Source: Pictodentalium vernedei
Taxonomy: Eukaryota; Mollusca; Scaphopoda; Dentaliida; Dentaliidae
Direction: 5' to 3'
Length of the DNA stretch: 64,000 nt
NCBI GenBank assembly: GCA_031216915.1
Contig: CM062296.1
Coordinates: 669,866,753-669,930,752, forward strand
Part shown: positions 43,005-55,158 of the stretch, in pieces
Position numbering within the stretch: position 1 is the stretch's first letter
How the letters are laid out: each line of letters starts with the position of its first letter
Program-made: the position numbers and the translations under genes
Notes under the pieces: generated by a model
Databases searched by the model: none
Seen by the model: the letters and a program-made list of their open reading frames with translations, nothing else
Told to the model about the DNA's origin: nothing

Positions 43005-43697
43005 TTGTTTATCTCATAAATCTTCTACAGGGCAGTCGCGGCAAAATCGTGCTATAATTCGCTACAAAACACAGCGAGAAGTGAGGAGCACTTTGGTCCA
43101 ATTCGATCGACCAGCAAAATTGGCAAAAATAAACAGGGCGCAGTAATACATTTCTGTATAAAAATAATTCCTCTACAAACTTGAGCTAAACTTGCAAAAA
43201 TACTTTATCATATGGGCGGTGTGTGGTGTTTTCTACTGGCATTGTGTAATACTTTCAAAAAGATTTAAAGAAATCAACAATCGAACTATTAATTATGCTA
43301 GACAAAGGTGGTAGATGCCAGAGGTCAACAAGTCCGTCGCTACTGGGGGAATAAATTCTTTCAGTGTTAAACCAACGGGGGAAATTTATCGCCCTACTAG
43401 GTGAATAAAGCAAAAATTTATCCAAGGCCTTTATTGTTCAAATAAACGGTTATTTATGGGATAAAATAGATTAAAGAACGGTGGCTGAGTTAGTAATATA
43501 AGTTATCTCCGCCAACATGTATGGTATATGGAGATTTACAACCTGGATGTTGGTTTTTAAACACCGAGCAAAACAGCTTTAAGTGCATTTGATCTACAAC
43601 AGTGGGACAATAAATCTATTTCAAATTATATTACCCGGTTCACTAAAATGACAGTTTACCAAAAACATTCTAGAAGATTTTCTCGTTAGTGGCATTA
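43005..43697. other. No gene recognised
   Basis: Non-coding sequence before the design-C element. No long terminal repeat recognised. Confidence 0.4.
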
Positions 43698-43701
43698 TTA
43701 A

Positions 43702-43934
43702 CCCTTTCACCCCAGAAGCCGTTTTTCCGAACGGGTCACAAGCTACGTCATAATGTCATTAAGTGGGATGGCTACAAGGTAAATGTGTGGTGTAGACCAA
43801 TTAATATTTTCAACGTGCAGCCCTAAGGCAGCACGTTGAAAATATTAATTGGTCTAACCCCAACATAATAAACATGGACTCTTCCAATTACTGCCATTGA
43901 ATTGACATGGAAGATACGACCAGGGTTCAAAGGG
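43702..43934. mobile_element. TTAA hairpin element, design C, copy 1
   Basis: TTAA at 43698-43701 and 43935-43938. Starts CCCTTTCACCCCAGAAGCCG, ends GACCAGGGTTCAAAGGG. The core palindrome is AGACCAATTAATATTTTCAA to its complement around GCAGCCCTAAGGCAGC. Confidence 0.88.
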
Positions 43935-44536
43935 TTAAAGGAAACCCGGGACTGAGTTGAAATCCATCGTCATAATGAAAAGTTTATATAGTGCTGGACT
44001 TTTAGCAAAACAGGCTGTACAATCATGTGGAAATTCAGCAGAAAAAGAGAAGATACATTGAGGTAATGTACGTAATGACATAGAAATGTTGAAAGATCAT
44101 GTTAAGAGAGTGATTTTTGTAAAATTACAGGGTTATGATAGAAATGATAGTACTGTCGCAAATGTTCATTCTGGTGTATCTCAGTGTTCTGAACAAAATT
44201 TTTCAAATAATTTTGTTTACAATTCTGGATACAAACATCAAAAATATGTGTGCTTTGGTGTGGTGGAATTTGTTTCACTAGGCAAATGTGTCCAGCTTAT
44301 AATTCTCGGTGTGAGGGCTGTTTGAAAACTGGTCTTTTTCTAAAAGTTTGCAAAAATAGGAGTTTCAAAAGTTTAGAAAATCAGATTTTTCATTGAAAAC
44401 TCAACGTAGTGCACGAGATAGAAAGTGTGAAAGAGGCGAAAGTGACTAATGTGCGTGGAAGTTCTGTACATAATGTAAAACCAGTTTTGCCATTTTCTTT
44501 TCCCATGGATACAAAATCTGTTTTTGTACATATTAA

Positions 44537-44779
44537 CCCTTTACCTAACATGAAAAGCAGACGACACTTGCAAAAAAAATTCTTGAATAACTAATTTTTT
44601 TCATTTTTTGTCTCAAAAACATAGGTTATGACCCCTCGTTGGAACGAGCTCGACGAGCTCGTTCCAACGAGGGGTCATAACCTATGTTTTTGAGACAAAA
44701 AATGAAAATATTATGAAAATTAATTGGCGATTTTTGAGAATAGCGCTGGCCGGTTTTGGCCGTTACGTTGGGTAAAGGG
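44537..44779. mobile_element. TTAA hairpin element, design B, inside the retrotransposon
   Basis: TTAA at 44533-44536 and 44780-44783. Starts CCCTTTACCTAACATGAAAA and ends TACGTTGGGTAAAGGG. The core palindrome AGGTTATGACCCCTCGTTGG to its complement is nearly perfect. Lies between the gag and protease regions. Confidence 0.93.
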
Positions 44780-44804
44780 TTAACAGTGCTTGGACAAGTG
44801 CATT

Positions 44805-45240
44805 AATTAACACAGGGGCTAGTATTAGTTGTATTGCACAACGTTTCTTAAGTAAAGCTGGTTATGGCAAAGTGAAACTGGAAAACTCTCATATAAAGAA
44901 AGTGACAGGTGTTGGTGGTGAAACTCACGAAATCTTAAAGTTCCTTTAATGGGATAAAGTTAGAGCATTTGTTTTATGTCTTCGGAAATCTTCATCACCC
45001 TTTAATCATTAATATTGATTTTATGATGAAACACAAAGCAATTATAGATTTTGACTCCCAAATCGCTCATTTAGATAATGGGGAAACGGAAGCCTGTTTA
45101 ACGCAAACAAATGTAGCCCCAGTACGTGCAAATTCCCAAATCGTTGTTCCCCAAGAATCTGAAATGAATCTTTGTGTTCAAGTGACAAATAATGTAGGTA
45201 AGTCTGTTGGTTTAATTGAACCAACCCAATGTGTACATAG
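44805..45240 (+). pseudogene. Ty3-type aspartic protease remnant
   Basis: INTGASISC holds the D/N-T-G-A catalytic type motif. Downstream comes FGNLHHPLIINIDFMMKHKA, which matches the G-DFL-H region that closes retroviral-type proteases of this group (with DF at the end). It would cut the polyprotein. Broken. Confidence 0.6.
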
Positions 45241-45429
45241 GTGAGGTATTATTGGTGATAAATCTTTGGTTGCTTTTAAAAGTAACCTTGCCTGTATGCC
45301 GATTATTAACCCCTCAAATGCAAATGTGGAAATCCTTCAAGGACAAGTGCTTGGTATATTTTCTGACACTGATGTAAATGATGTACATACATTCGTCTCC
45401 ACTAACGAAAGTAGTAAATATATGTAGAA

Positions 45430-46085
45430 TATACCCGTAGCAGCTTGGTGTATCAAATGTTCACCACGGGTGGTGAAGTGGTGTTAACCCCCAGCCTTTG
45501 GCGCGCGGTTAACACTACTTCATCACGAGTGGTGAACATTTGGTACACCATGCTACGTTGGGAATATTTTATTTATACCATGACCGTCAGATTATCAAGA
45601 GTCGCTATTATTTTCTCTCGATTTTACTGAACAGCAGACGCACATACCTGCGAATCTGTTTTTGTTTACACGAGCATCGGTGGGCGGTACTTCCGCTGTC
45701 AATTTTATCGCCGAAGCGAAATGGACAAAGAAACAGAGCCTTTTTAGTTTTAATAACATAATAACATACTATTTCGAGTTATAGATGCTTTATTAACATG
45801 AGACAATGCATGTTTGTTAATTTTTTGCATCTTATGAGGTAAACCCATTTAAAAAAGAAATAAATAATTGTAGGTTTCATTTCACTCTTCTTGAGGCGAC
45901 ATGCGATAAATTTAGACACGTTCGCATTCAGGTCGACGTCACCAAGGTCAACGTGGATGTAGTTCCACTGTAGGTGTAAATTTTAACTATTGAAATGCCA
46001 TTGCTGGCGTGTTCACCACGGTTGGTGCATAAAGCTAAAATTTATGTCATAGGCTTTTCATGTATAGTAGAATAGGTTATCATGG
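45430..46085. mobile_element. Insertion with 122-base hairpin between protease and RT
   Basis: Not part of a Ty3-type polyprotein. Begins near a hairpin at 45436-45557 (arms CGTAGCAGCTTGGTGTATCA and near complement, tip CCCAGCCTTTGGCGCGCGG) and ends about 46085, with TGTTCACCACG(G/A)TTGGTG at about 46010. The bounds are approximate and no target duplication was found. Confidence 0.6.
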
Positions 46086-46199
46086 TATAAATAGAAAATA
46101 AAGAGGGGCATAAAAATGAGACAAAAGGGAAAAACGGTAATCAACAGCGAATAGAATTTTATTTTGTACATTCGGATCTTACAGATAAGGATAAAGAAG

Positions 46200-47400
46200 T
46201 GTTTAAATTATTTCTTAGTAAAAACCGTGATGTGTTTGTGACAAATTTAAGCGAATTAGGTGCTACAAATGTGACTTCTCGTCGTATAGAGACTGGTGAT
46301 GCCCCACCAGTGTGCCAAAGATTTTAATGGCAATCCCCAGAGGTAAAACGGGAAATGGAAAGACAAATAGAAGAAATGTTAAAGGCTGATATCATAGAGC
46401 CAAGTGATTCTCGATGGCAATCACTAGTAGTGATTGTAAAGAAGAAGAGTGGAGAATACCGTTTTGCAATGTATTGCAGGAAATTGAATGAGGTCACTAA
46501 ACCAGTTTTATTTCCACTTCCACGACTTGTCTGTGTTTTGGATGCTACTGGTGAAGGAGAAGCCAATTTCATTTCAGTATTGGATCTCGCGAGTGGTTTT
46601 TTTTTTTTTTTGGCAAATTGCCATGGACAGTGAAAACTGTCCACAAATCCGCCTTTGTAACACATAATGTTGTGTATCAGTGGAAAAGATTGAGCTTTGG
46701 TTTAATAAATGGACCCTCAAGTTTCCAGAGATTAATGCACCTTAACCATTTGAACCCTGGTGGTATCTTCTATGTCAGTTCAATGGCAGCAATTGGAAGA
46801 GTCCATATTTATTATTTGGGGCTTGACCAATTAATATTTTCAACGTGCAGCCTTAGGGGTGCACGTTGAAACTATTGATTGGTCTACACCACGCACTTAC
46901 CTTGCAGCCATCCCCCTTAATGACATTTTGCCTAGCTTATGACCAGGTCGGAAAAACGGCCACGGGTGTCCAAAGGGTTAATGTACCAGGTTCTCAGTAC
47001 AATGAATTTCAAATATGCACTGGTATTTGTCAATGATTTCTTGGTATTCAGCAAGGATTTATCTCAACATATGCAGTACCTAGATTCCATTTTTACTCAA
47101 CTTCGAAAGGCTAACTTGACATTGAATCCGAGTAAACGTAAATTTGTAATTAGAGCGGTTACCTATCTTGGACATGTGTTATGCAAAAATGGCGTTAAAG
47201 TTGATGCAGCAAAAACAGAGGCTGTCAGAACGTTTCCAGTTTCCAAATCACAGCATGATGTCAGAAGCTTTGTCGCATTATGCATTTTCTACCGCCGCTT
47301 CGTTAAAGGGTTTTCGCATATAGGACACCAACTGACAGAACTTCGTAAAAAATATTTAGAATTCAAATGGACAGAGTGTCAAAATCGTTTGATAAGTTAA
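46200..47400 (+). pseudogene. Ty3-type reverse transcriptase remnant
   Basis: Shows the N-terminal SDLTDKDKEVFK, then QIEEMLKADIIEPSDSRW, KSGEYRFAMYCRKLN, VLDLASGF, RLSFGLINGPSSFQRLM and FVNDFLVFSKDL, then LNPSKRKFVIRAVTYLGHVL. These are the consecutive RT motifs of Ty3-type elements. It copies element RNA into DNA. It is split by the design-C TTAA element at 46746-46977 and is otherwise broken. Confidence 0.85.
46746..46977. mobile_element. TTAA hairpin element, design C, copy 2 (inverted relative to copy 1)
   Basis: TTAA at 46742-46745 and 46978-46981. Starts CCATTTGAACCCTGGTGGTA and ends GTGTCCAAAGGG. The core palindrome is GACCAATTAATATTTTCAAC, as in copy 1. It interrupts the RT remnant. 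Confidence 0.88.
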
Positions 47401-47870
47401 AGGATAATCTAGTTTCGGCTTCGATTTTAGCATTTCCACATATGGCAAAACCATTTTGTTTAACAACAGATGCTTCTGGTACAGCTATTAGCTAAATTTT
47501 AGGACAGTTGGATAATGAAGGAAGGGAAAAAGCAATTTCCTATGGTGGACGTTTCTTGAAACCAGGAGAAAAACGATGATCTATTTCCGAATTGGAATGT
47601 TTGGCTGTTCCTGAAGGAATAAATGCTTATCAAGTGTTTGTGGCAAATGGAAAATTCACGGTATACACTGATCATTAGGCATTGTCATATTTGCAGAAGG
47701 TTAAACATTCAACAGGTAGGTCATCTCGCTGGTTCATACTTCTCCAAGGATATTCGTTTAAAATTAAATACAAATCTGGAAAGAAGAACACTAATGCCGA
47801 TTGCCTCTCTCTATGCGCACACGTGAGAATGAAAAGGGAGATATTGAAACAGATATACTGGACAATATTC
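47401..47870 (+). pseudogene. Ty3-type RNase H remnant
   Basis: Follows RT directly. Includes TDASGTAIS (first catalytic Asp), ELECLAV-type helix and YTDH near the third acidic residue, then SRWFILLQGYSFKIKYKSGK, typical of the end of this domain. Degrades RNA in the RNA-DNA hybrid. Broken. Confidence 0.75.
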
Positions 47871-48289
47871 CAAGCCCTGATGTGAATTTGGCTGACAAGA
47901 AAGAAACAGATTCAAATGATAGTCGCCACAGTTAGGAAAAGTTGTGCCAAACAGCATTCTTTTATGGAAACACCCAAAACCATACAAAAGCAAATGCCAT
48001 AGATGATCAACATCCATCAACACCTGAAGATAAACCTGAAGCGGACATCATTAAATTATAACAAGAATGCTCAGACTGTATGCAAATGGTCAAGTATTTA
48101 ATTAACAAAGAACTACTGAAGATACAAAGCGGCAAAGATATTTGTGCTAGGGTCTGATAAAAATGTTTTTATTAGATGGAGCCCTGTATCAAAGGTTCCA
48201 ATTGTGCTGGGGTCTGATAAATATGTTTTTATTAGATGGAGCCCTGTATCAAAGGTTCCAACAAAGAACAAAACACTTTCCACGAGATT

Positions 48290-49200
48290 TATCATTTATC
48301 TGACAAACTACTGCCCCGTGTTCTTAGGAGAGACGCTATAGTAACCTTTCATGACAGTAAGGCTGGCGAATGTCACCTTGGTGTTGAAAGAACTTATCAT
48401 ACTATGCGATTACGGTATTTTGGGCTGAAAATGTACCGGATTGTATTCGATTTTGTGATGCATGTCAAAGAAGTAATCGGAATTTTTATAGCAAAAATGC
48501 TCCACTAACTGCAATTCCAGTTGAAAATACCTTCGATTTGGTTGCACTGTGACATACTGGGTCTAATCACAACAACTACAGAAGGACACAAGTACATTTT
48601 GCTGGTTGGTGAAAGCTTAATCAAATGTTGTGAGGCATTTCCGTTGAAGACACAAGAGGCATCAGAGAGGAAACGTACTATACAGTGAAATATTCTACAG
48701 ATACGGCGTTCCTCATACATTGGTTTCAGACAGAGGTGTCAACTTTATGAGTAAACTGGTTCCTGCAGTTTGTCACATGTTTCAGGTTACACAACATCTT
48801 ACCAGTGCTTACCATCCTTAAACAAGTTCAGCTTGTGAACTTTGGAATAGCACAGAAGGACAATCACTAAGAACATATGTAAACCAGGAACAGAACAATT
48901 GGCACAGTTTTACCCAGCATCATGATGGCATTCCGAATGAGTCCTTCAACTCAAAGTATTGGATTTTCACCCTTTAAAATTTTGTTGGGCCAAGAAATTT
49001 GAACATTTGATACGGCGGTGATACCCCAAGACAAATTGCCAAACGATGTACACAGATACATAGAGGAAGTGACAGAAAAACTGAAAGTTGTTACAAAAAT
49101 TGCCCCACAAAACACAACAGAGACACAAAGAAAAAGTAAGAAAAATCCTGATAAAAATACACAGGAACCAACATTTCAAATTGGCGATCAAGTTTGAAGC
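48290..49200 (+). pseudogene. Ty3-type integrase remnant
   Basis: Contains HLGVERTYHTMRLRYFG (the H-H part of the N-terminal zinc finger), a C--C pair partly preserved, a catalytic-core beginning LHCDILG, ITTTTEGHKYILLVGE, VSDRGVNFMSKL (second Asp) and YHP region. Inserts element DNA into the host. Broken in many places. Confidence 0.7.
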
Positions 49201-49479
49201 ACAGCCCATTCACTCCCAATGTTTTATCCAGTAAATTCCATAACAAATGGCAGGGACCATTTTATATATTGGACAAGGGACCAAACAATACGTGTTATCT
49301 GAGAAATTGTCAAACAAACAAAGTTTTAAAAGGTGCATGCCATGCAAACAGACGTAAGGCTTACAGGGATTCAGATGACAGAATAACTGAACAGGTTCCA
49401 GAAACCTCTACAGAGCAAAGTGATAAGCAGAATAAGAAGACAACTGTGGGCAGAAATGATATTCATCCTAGTCAAACGC

Positions 49480-49620
49480 CATCAAAGATGTACCCAGTCG
49501 ATAAATTAATTAAAGTTAAGTATGTCAATGGAAGAAAACATTACTGGGTGAAATGGCAGGATGACGAGGTTAAACTCTTAGAATCAGAGGAGAAGATTCC
49601 ACTAGCTGCATTCATATAGG
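49480..49620 (+). pseudogene. C-terminal chromodomain-like segment
   Basis: At the end of the Ty3-type polyprotein: VDKLIKVKYVNGRKHYWVKW followed by QDDEVKLLESEEKIP. This resembles the strand pairs and aromatic W-KW of a chromodomain, as found in chromoviral integrases, which target heterochromatin. Only part of a canonical domain is seen, so the assignment is moderate. Followed by a stop at 49617-49619. Confidence 0.6.
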
Positions 49621-49690
49621 AATTTTTGATTCACAGGACTCAACCAGGCAAACGTCGGCGTCGACCATTGAAGTTATTTAAATAGATATT

Positions 49691-52600
49691 TAGCTATGTA
49701 TAGTCATGTATTAGCTGAAAAGATAAGCAATTAAGTTTTATAATGTTTTATGTGGGCTTTTGTATTTAATAAAAGTCGAGATCTACAACTCCAAAATAAG
49801 GCAACATTTTATGAAGAGTAAAGGTGTTTATATTTTTGGGGGAGACAATAGTGTTGATATGTTATGTTGTGTTTATTCCAAAAGTTTGATTACTTCGGGT
49901 AGGGTTACATCAAATTTGTTAACATTTTTTACTCAATGTGGTCTTTGGAGGACCAAAATTTTTCTGGTAGGTGGGTTATGTTATAGGCTGAATCTGACGA
50001 GGAACTGAGTGTAATACTGACGCCTTTGTTTATAATTAATGAAATTTGACAAGCACCTGAGAATCATACTGACGCCTTTGTTTGTAATTAATGACCCTAA
50101 ATCTAACAAAGACAGTCACTGCATAATCCAGTAGAACAGAAAATTCACATATAAGTTCCCACTGTTATTCTCAACTATTAGCTGAAAAAGTTGCTTAGAA
50201 AGGAATAAGCTGTGCTTGTTTACCAGTGCTTCTCGGTTTCCATGATTCTTTGTTCTGTTGTGTAGGCAACTGAAGAGTATAAATATTTCCTTCATGACTG
50301 AAGCTACACACTTCAGTTATGTAGAATAAACTATATATACTGTTTATTTGTCTATAGTTGATGTAAGTAAAAGGTTTATTAATTACAGCCATCTGGCTAT
50401 GCCTTCCCATGCCAGTTTTCAATGCAATATTTCTTTTTGTTGAAATTTCAATATGTTAACTACATGTACTATATGTATACATTGTTATATTTTAGTATAC
50501 TGGCAAATAAAAATATCAATATCAATAATTATTTTATATTTTAATATCCCCGAATTCTTGATACTTTGGAAGTTAATAGACATAATATTGTCAAGGTGAT
50601 AGCTAAAAGTTGCGATTTTCTTGTTTAAAAGTGTAAATATTTTCGATCATTTTTCTGACTGGGTTAAACATGAAACGAAAATATAGGTATATAACGGACC
50701 CCGAAAACCTATTTGTCACCTAAACAGGCAAGCAATAACTCCAACTCTTGTAATTGAGTTTGAAATTTCATGTCCATCATGGCGTATTTGTTGAACGCCA
50801 CATGGGCTATCTGATAACTGATCAAAGAGGTATTCGTCTGTTGTTATTATCTGGGTAAGTATGGCCAGTTAATATTTAATTGTTGTAAATAAGGTAAATC
50901 GCATATCTTCTGGACACACACCCATATTACGCAGCTAGCCTGTCTCCGAAATGTCAAAAGATACCAAAGTGCTAGTCTTTCAAAGAAACTTAAAAGCGAG
51001 TATTAAATTAAGATAGATCTAAGCGGCCAAGTTCGATAGAGGCAGTGAACTGAGAATTAACGTTCTGGCTAACTAAATAAAAATAGGGGGATTTCTCGAA
51101 AAATGCATTCCAGCCAATTTCAGTCTGAAGATGTGTAAGGCTGTGGGTCGTTGCGTGTAGATGGGGAGGTCCCATGCTATATGATAGAGGAGGCACCGCA
51201 CCGGTGCGAACGTATAGGCACGTTGTGACGTAGGGGGGGGGGGGGGCACAGAGTTCATATTTAGAATAGGAGCAGTCGCGGGCCTAGTCGGTGGCCACAT
51301 ATGAGAATAGGATCAGAAACACGAAGTACGAACTCAGGGAGCTAATTTGCTTTTGGGTAAACGGCATTACCTGTTTTAGAAGGCAAGCCATACATAGGCA
51401 GAATAGGCTTTGCCTGTATGAACATTATCATGAGACAAACGTAAGGGAGAATTTAACTCCATTGGTGGCAACTGCTTGTGTGAAAAGCGTCAAGTAAAGT
51501 GACAATAAGCTAGTGGCCGTGCGACGGCAGTGCCAGAGTGACATTCCGTCACATGTTAGAGCAGAGGTGTCCGATAAAGTGACAATACGTTAGTGGCCGA
51601 GCGACGCCAGGCAGTGGAAGGGGTGAAGTGAAGAGGCGACCAACGAACAAATACCAGCGAAAAGGTGGAAAACCCAGCGACAACAGAGAATGCGGGCCCG
51701 CAAGTGACTCAAAAACTGTGGGGGGGGGGGGGGGGGTGATTGACGTTTTGTTTTCTTATTCTTTTGGATTCCATGTAAATCACCAATTATCATATTTATT
51801 TTTTTTATATATATATGTATTAAAACTGTTGTTTTCAGTGAACCCCTGTTGATTTATGCTTTTCGAGGAAAAGTTATTAACCCCTTCAGGATAAGAACCA
51901 CCCCAACAAAAGTGAAACGGACGGGTCGTCACGGTAAGACATGCGTTCAGGTGCGAATTCAGTCAACACACCTTGAGTTTTGGCTGAATACGCGGCGTGA
52001 ATCTATTTCCCCCAGTAACGACAAGCCCCGGTTTCCGACAAATATTTTAGCTTTGTTATGTATGCGTTAGGGTAAATTGCAGTAAGGAAAATTATCATGT
52101 CCTATTCTGTGCATTCCATCGAATGTTGAATACGCGACGTATGGGATAGGGCAGGTATCCCATTATAGCACGTTGTTTTATGTGGCTTGATAGAATGAGC
52201 TTGTGCACGTAGAAATATTTAGATATTAGGTTATTCATGAATTTGGATTCAGGGCAGTGTAGCCGACACTTGATATGTTAGGTTTTCATTTAGGAACGCT
52301 TTGTGTGTCAGGTTGTTTTAAGAATTGTTGGAATCAGCTAATTGCGTTGATTCAGTTTTTAGTAAAATAACATGACAAACAAAGTAAACGAATGATGTCC
52401 ATATAGTTATTTTATTTCCACGCAAATTATCTAATACATGTAGGTTAGGTCAGGGTTAACGGGGGCATGTTCTGTATAAGGTTCGTATCTTCACGGCAAC
52501 CTTTATGTGTGACCTTAATCAGTTGTGCTTAGGGGTGTTAGACGGTTGAGCGCGACAAATGATGTGTGATAGGTACAACTCAATGGAACACCTCCTTTCG

Positions 52601-52810
52601 TCATCAGATAAAACTGTGCTTAATTTGGTATAATTCATTGTATTTTATTATCATGGAATTTATATTTCAGAGAAAATAGTGTATATTATTATTCAATATA
52701 ACCATAACGGGTTTATTATATTTGTGTCTTTAATGTACTAGTTAGCTGAGCATCTTATTATTTGTAAATATGGAAAAATACACTTCAGTTATGTAGAGTA
52801 AATAGAGGAT
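49691..52810. other. No gene recognised; downstream side of the retrotransposon
   Basis: Contains a 51-base direct repeat with ATACTGACGCCTTTGTTT (50016 and 50067), AT-rich stretches, a G run at 51230-51246, a 17-base G run at 51720-51736 and no open frame of note. It may include an unresolved 3' long terminal repeat near 49854-50530. Confidence 0.4.
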
Positions 52811-52959
52811 ATCTGGTGTTTTTGAGTGGATACCTAAAATTATCTCATGAGTGACCGATAGAAATGATTATTTTTCGCGGGCGCTTGCGCGAGCGAAGAC
52901 AATAATTTATCTCGATCACAAGTGAGACAATTTTTGGTATCCACTCAAAGACACTAGAT
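52811..52959. repeat. 149-base hairpin with GTGTTTTTGAGTGGATACC arms
   Basis: Arms ATCTGGTGTTTTTGAGTGGA and near complement, tip CGGGCGCTTGCGCGAGCG. The arm motif GAGTGGATACC recurs at about 54308, 61056, 61422 and 61485. Confidence 0.82.
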
Positions 52960-52964
52960 TATAA

Positions 52965-53101
52965 GTTACATGGCGTGTAGCTGGTTGATACATTTCCATA
53001 CAAGGCGATGAGTGTTCATATCAGGTGAGGCGAAGCCGAACCTGATATGAACACTCATCGCCTTGTATGGAAATGTATCAGCCAGCTACACGCCATGTAA
53101 C
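52965..53101. repeat. 137-base hairpin
   Basis: Arms GTTACATGGCGTGTAGCTGG and complement over about 65 bases, tip AGGTGAGGCGAAGCCGAACCT. Lies six bases after the previous hairpin. Confidence 0.9.
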
Positions 53102-53861
53102 ATATTTATTATGTCGAAAGTCCATGTAAATCAAGCGATTAATAATTTTCTCCATAAACAAACAACGGCCCGGAATTTATTTTTCAGGAACCACTATTGA
53201 TAGCACCGCACAGAATCATGAACAGTAACAGGCACCGGTACGTGTAACCATGGTAATTGTAAACAAATCATCACTTTGCGAAGGGCGATTGCCGTACTTG
53301 TTTACAAATGAAACGAATCGCTGCTTGCCACTGAGATCAGTGCTGCTTGCCAACTCGGCATAATCTGGGGGCCCCTTGCGTACATTTACTGTTGTTACTA
53401 CCAAAAAAGGACTAATAAAGCAGTTTTGAACATTAAAAATCACTTTTTTACTGTAGAGCAAACAATAACAATAACGCAACTTGAACTTTGAAGTTGAATC
53501 TGAAACGCACACCGACTTTCTGTTAATTCTGTTTGATCGGAATGTTTCAAAAACAAGTTTGTTCATTTATTATTTATAGTGATGTTGATGTTGCCGATTT
53601 TGCAATTTCTGAAAATAGGAGCACCCTTTGGCATTGATGAGCTGGACAAATGTTCGTTTTCATCATCAAAGGGAGTCGTAAAACAAAGAACTTTTCAGAC
53701 TACAAATATTATCTTCTGCCCATCTTTTTACATATTTAATGTTTTAAATCACAAAATACGGTATCTTGAAAATATTTTCGGAACCTAAATTCTCTTATTT
53801 TGTTTTAATTCAGATTTTGAAAATTCGAAGTGAGGGGAATTGCATCAAAATAGTAATGGCG
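53102..53861. other. Non-coding; one unrecognised minus-strand open stretch
   Basis: A 116-residue open frame runs at 53216-53566 on the minus strand, with LSGKQRFVSFVNKYGNRPSQ, which looks somewhat protein-like. No domain recognised; no confident gene. Confidence 0.35.
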
Positions 53862-53899
53862 GCTACTCACCTGATATTAATTAATATCAGGTGAGTAAC
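53862..53899. repeat. 38-base palindrome
   Basis: GCTACTCACCTGATATTAAT and near complement. Confidence 0.8.
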
Positions 53900-53969
53900 C
53901 CGATACGGTGGAATCTTTAGAAGGTATTCCAGCATTTTGATTGGACAAACTAACTTTGAGACATAATAA

Positions 53970-54520
53970 TTCTTTTTATTATACGCTTTTTATAAGAATC
54001 TGATAATTCCACTCGTTCCAACCATGAATTGATCCATGAAAGTAAACAGCGCATTGAATCATTGATACGCGGAAGTGATTTGATTGATACTCGGAACAGA
54101 TAGCGTCTTGCAATCTGATTCAGCTGGTGGGTTTCTAGTCCAACCATGGCCTGAAAGTCCGTAATATAAGTTTTTGGTTTGGTACGTCCATTGAAAGGGC
54201 GTACCAAACCAAAAACTTATATTACGGACTTTCAGGCCATGTTTAGACTTTTGGGTTTCATGCATCAATTCAAGGTGAATGTCTCTTGAATTATTGCTGG
54301 AAATGATCGGTATCCACTCAAAAACACTAGATTTTCTTTTCATTATACGTTTCGTGAACACATTGATCATTTCCAGTGATAATTTGGCTCGTATTCACCT
54401 TGAAGTGATGCTTTGAAAGCCGCCATTTTAATTGATTCAGTGAAAGTGAAAATTTGTATACCTTCACGGTGGGGGGTACGATTTCTATCTTTTCGCAATT
54501 TCTTCGATAATCTATCGTTT
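53970..54520. mobile_element. Foldback element, copy 1 (about 550 bases)
   Basis: Central palindrome TCCGTAATATAAGTTTTTGG around GGTACGTCCATTGAAAGGGC (about 54151-54241). Outer parts include TTATACGCTTTTTATAAGAA, CACTAGATTTTC and ATTTTCGCAATTTC-type blocks. The same blocks occur in inverted order at 60871-61410. Confidence 0.75.
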
Positions 54521-54713
54521 AGCCTATAATAAAATATTTATACTGTTGATTTCTCTATACCGTGTCCAGTGAGCGAGTTCCCAAAGCTAAGAATCGTGTA
54601 GCAGTCAACGTCGGTAAAAAATAGCTCACAACCCGAAGCGCCTTAAAACAGTTACTGAGTGTATTGATGTTAATTAAGTATTTATTGAATGATATATCTA
54701 CACGTCGATCATT

Positions 54714-55148
54714 TATTTATTCATTTATTGGGATTTAACGACACTTTAGACAGCCAGGGTCAACTCGTGTCAGCCAGTTTCACGGGTGGAGGAAGCCGGT
54801 GTACCCGGAGAGAAGCACCGAGTAACGGCGAGCAGCTGCCAAAATCCCAAACGTACTAACTCCAAACAAGCAGGGTTAGGGTTGGTTGAAAACAAATGCA
54901 CCATCAACGTGCAATATGCATTAGAGCACAGCTTCACCGTGCTGTGAAGTATTTATTGAATGATATATCTATACGTCGATCATTTATTTATTTATTGGGA
55001 TTAACGACACTTTCGACAGCCAGGGTCAACTCGTGCAAGCCAGTTTCATGAAGTGCCTTGCCCAAGGACACAACGCAGTTACCCCTGGCGGGGATCGAGC
55101 CGTGAACCTTTCGGTTTGAAGTTCAATTGCGTAACCGCGTTCCCATAA
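54714..55148 (-). mobile_element. tRNA-derived SINE, copy 4, minus strand, rearranged
   Basis: Reads on the minus strand from a tRNA-like head near 55135 through TCCTTGGGCAAGGCACTTCA and CCTCCACCCGTGAAACTGG to an (AAAT)n tail. A target duplication GTCGATCATT lies at 54704-54713 and 55149-55158. The segment 54677-54790 including 37 flanking bases is repeated at 54946-55045, so a tandem duplication followed insertion. Confidence 0.8.
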
Positions 55149-55158
55149 GTCGATCATT

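Larger units (their letters stand above)
43990..49690 (+). mobile_element. Ty3-type (Metaviridae) retrotransposon, decayed, with later insertions
   Basis: On the plus strand, in order: gag end with a Cys-rich knuckle-like part (44220-44320), protease (INTGASISC, about 44805-45240), reverse transcriptase (about 46200-47400, with LVFVNDFLVFSKDL-type active-site region), RNase H (47400-47870), integrase (48290-49200) and a C-terminal chromodomain. Order RT-RNase H-integrase is that of Ty3-type elements. Neither long terminal repeat could be matched; a purine-rich run at 49837-49847 may be the polypurine tract. It has well over ten breaks and at least three later insertions, so it is old and inactive. 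Confidence 0.82.

Noticed and set aside
49854-52800. Pair of long terminal repeats for the Ty3-type element
   Set aside because: Only a short stretch (CACTTCAGTTATGTAGA) at 50308 and 52786 matches; no long repeat was found on either side of the coding part.
53216-53566. Host gene on the minus strand
   Set aside because: 116 codons with some protein-like segments, but no domain, no splice context and a repeat-rich surrounding.
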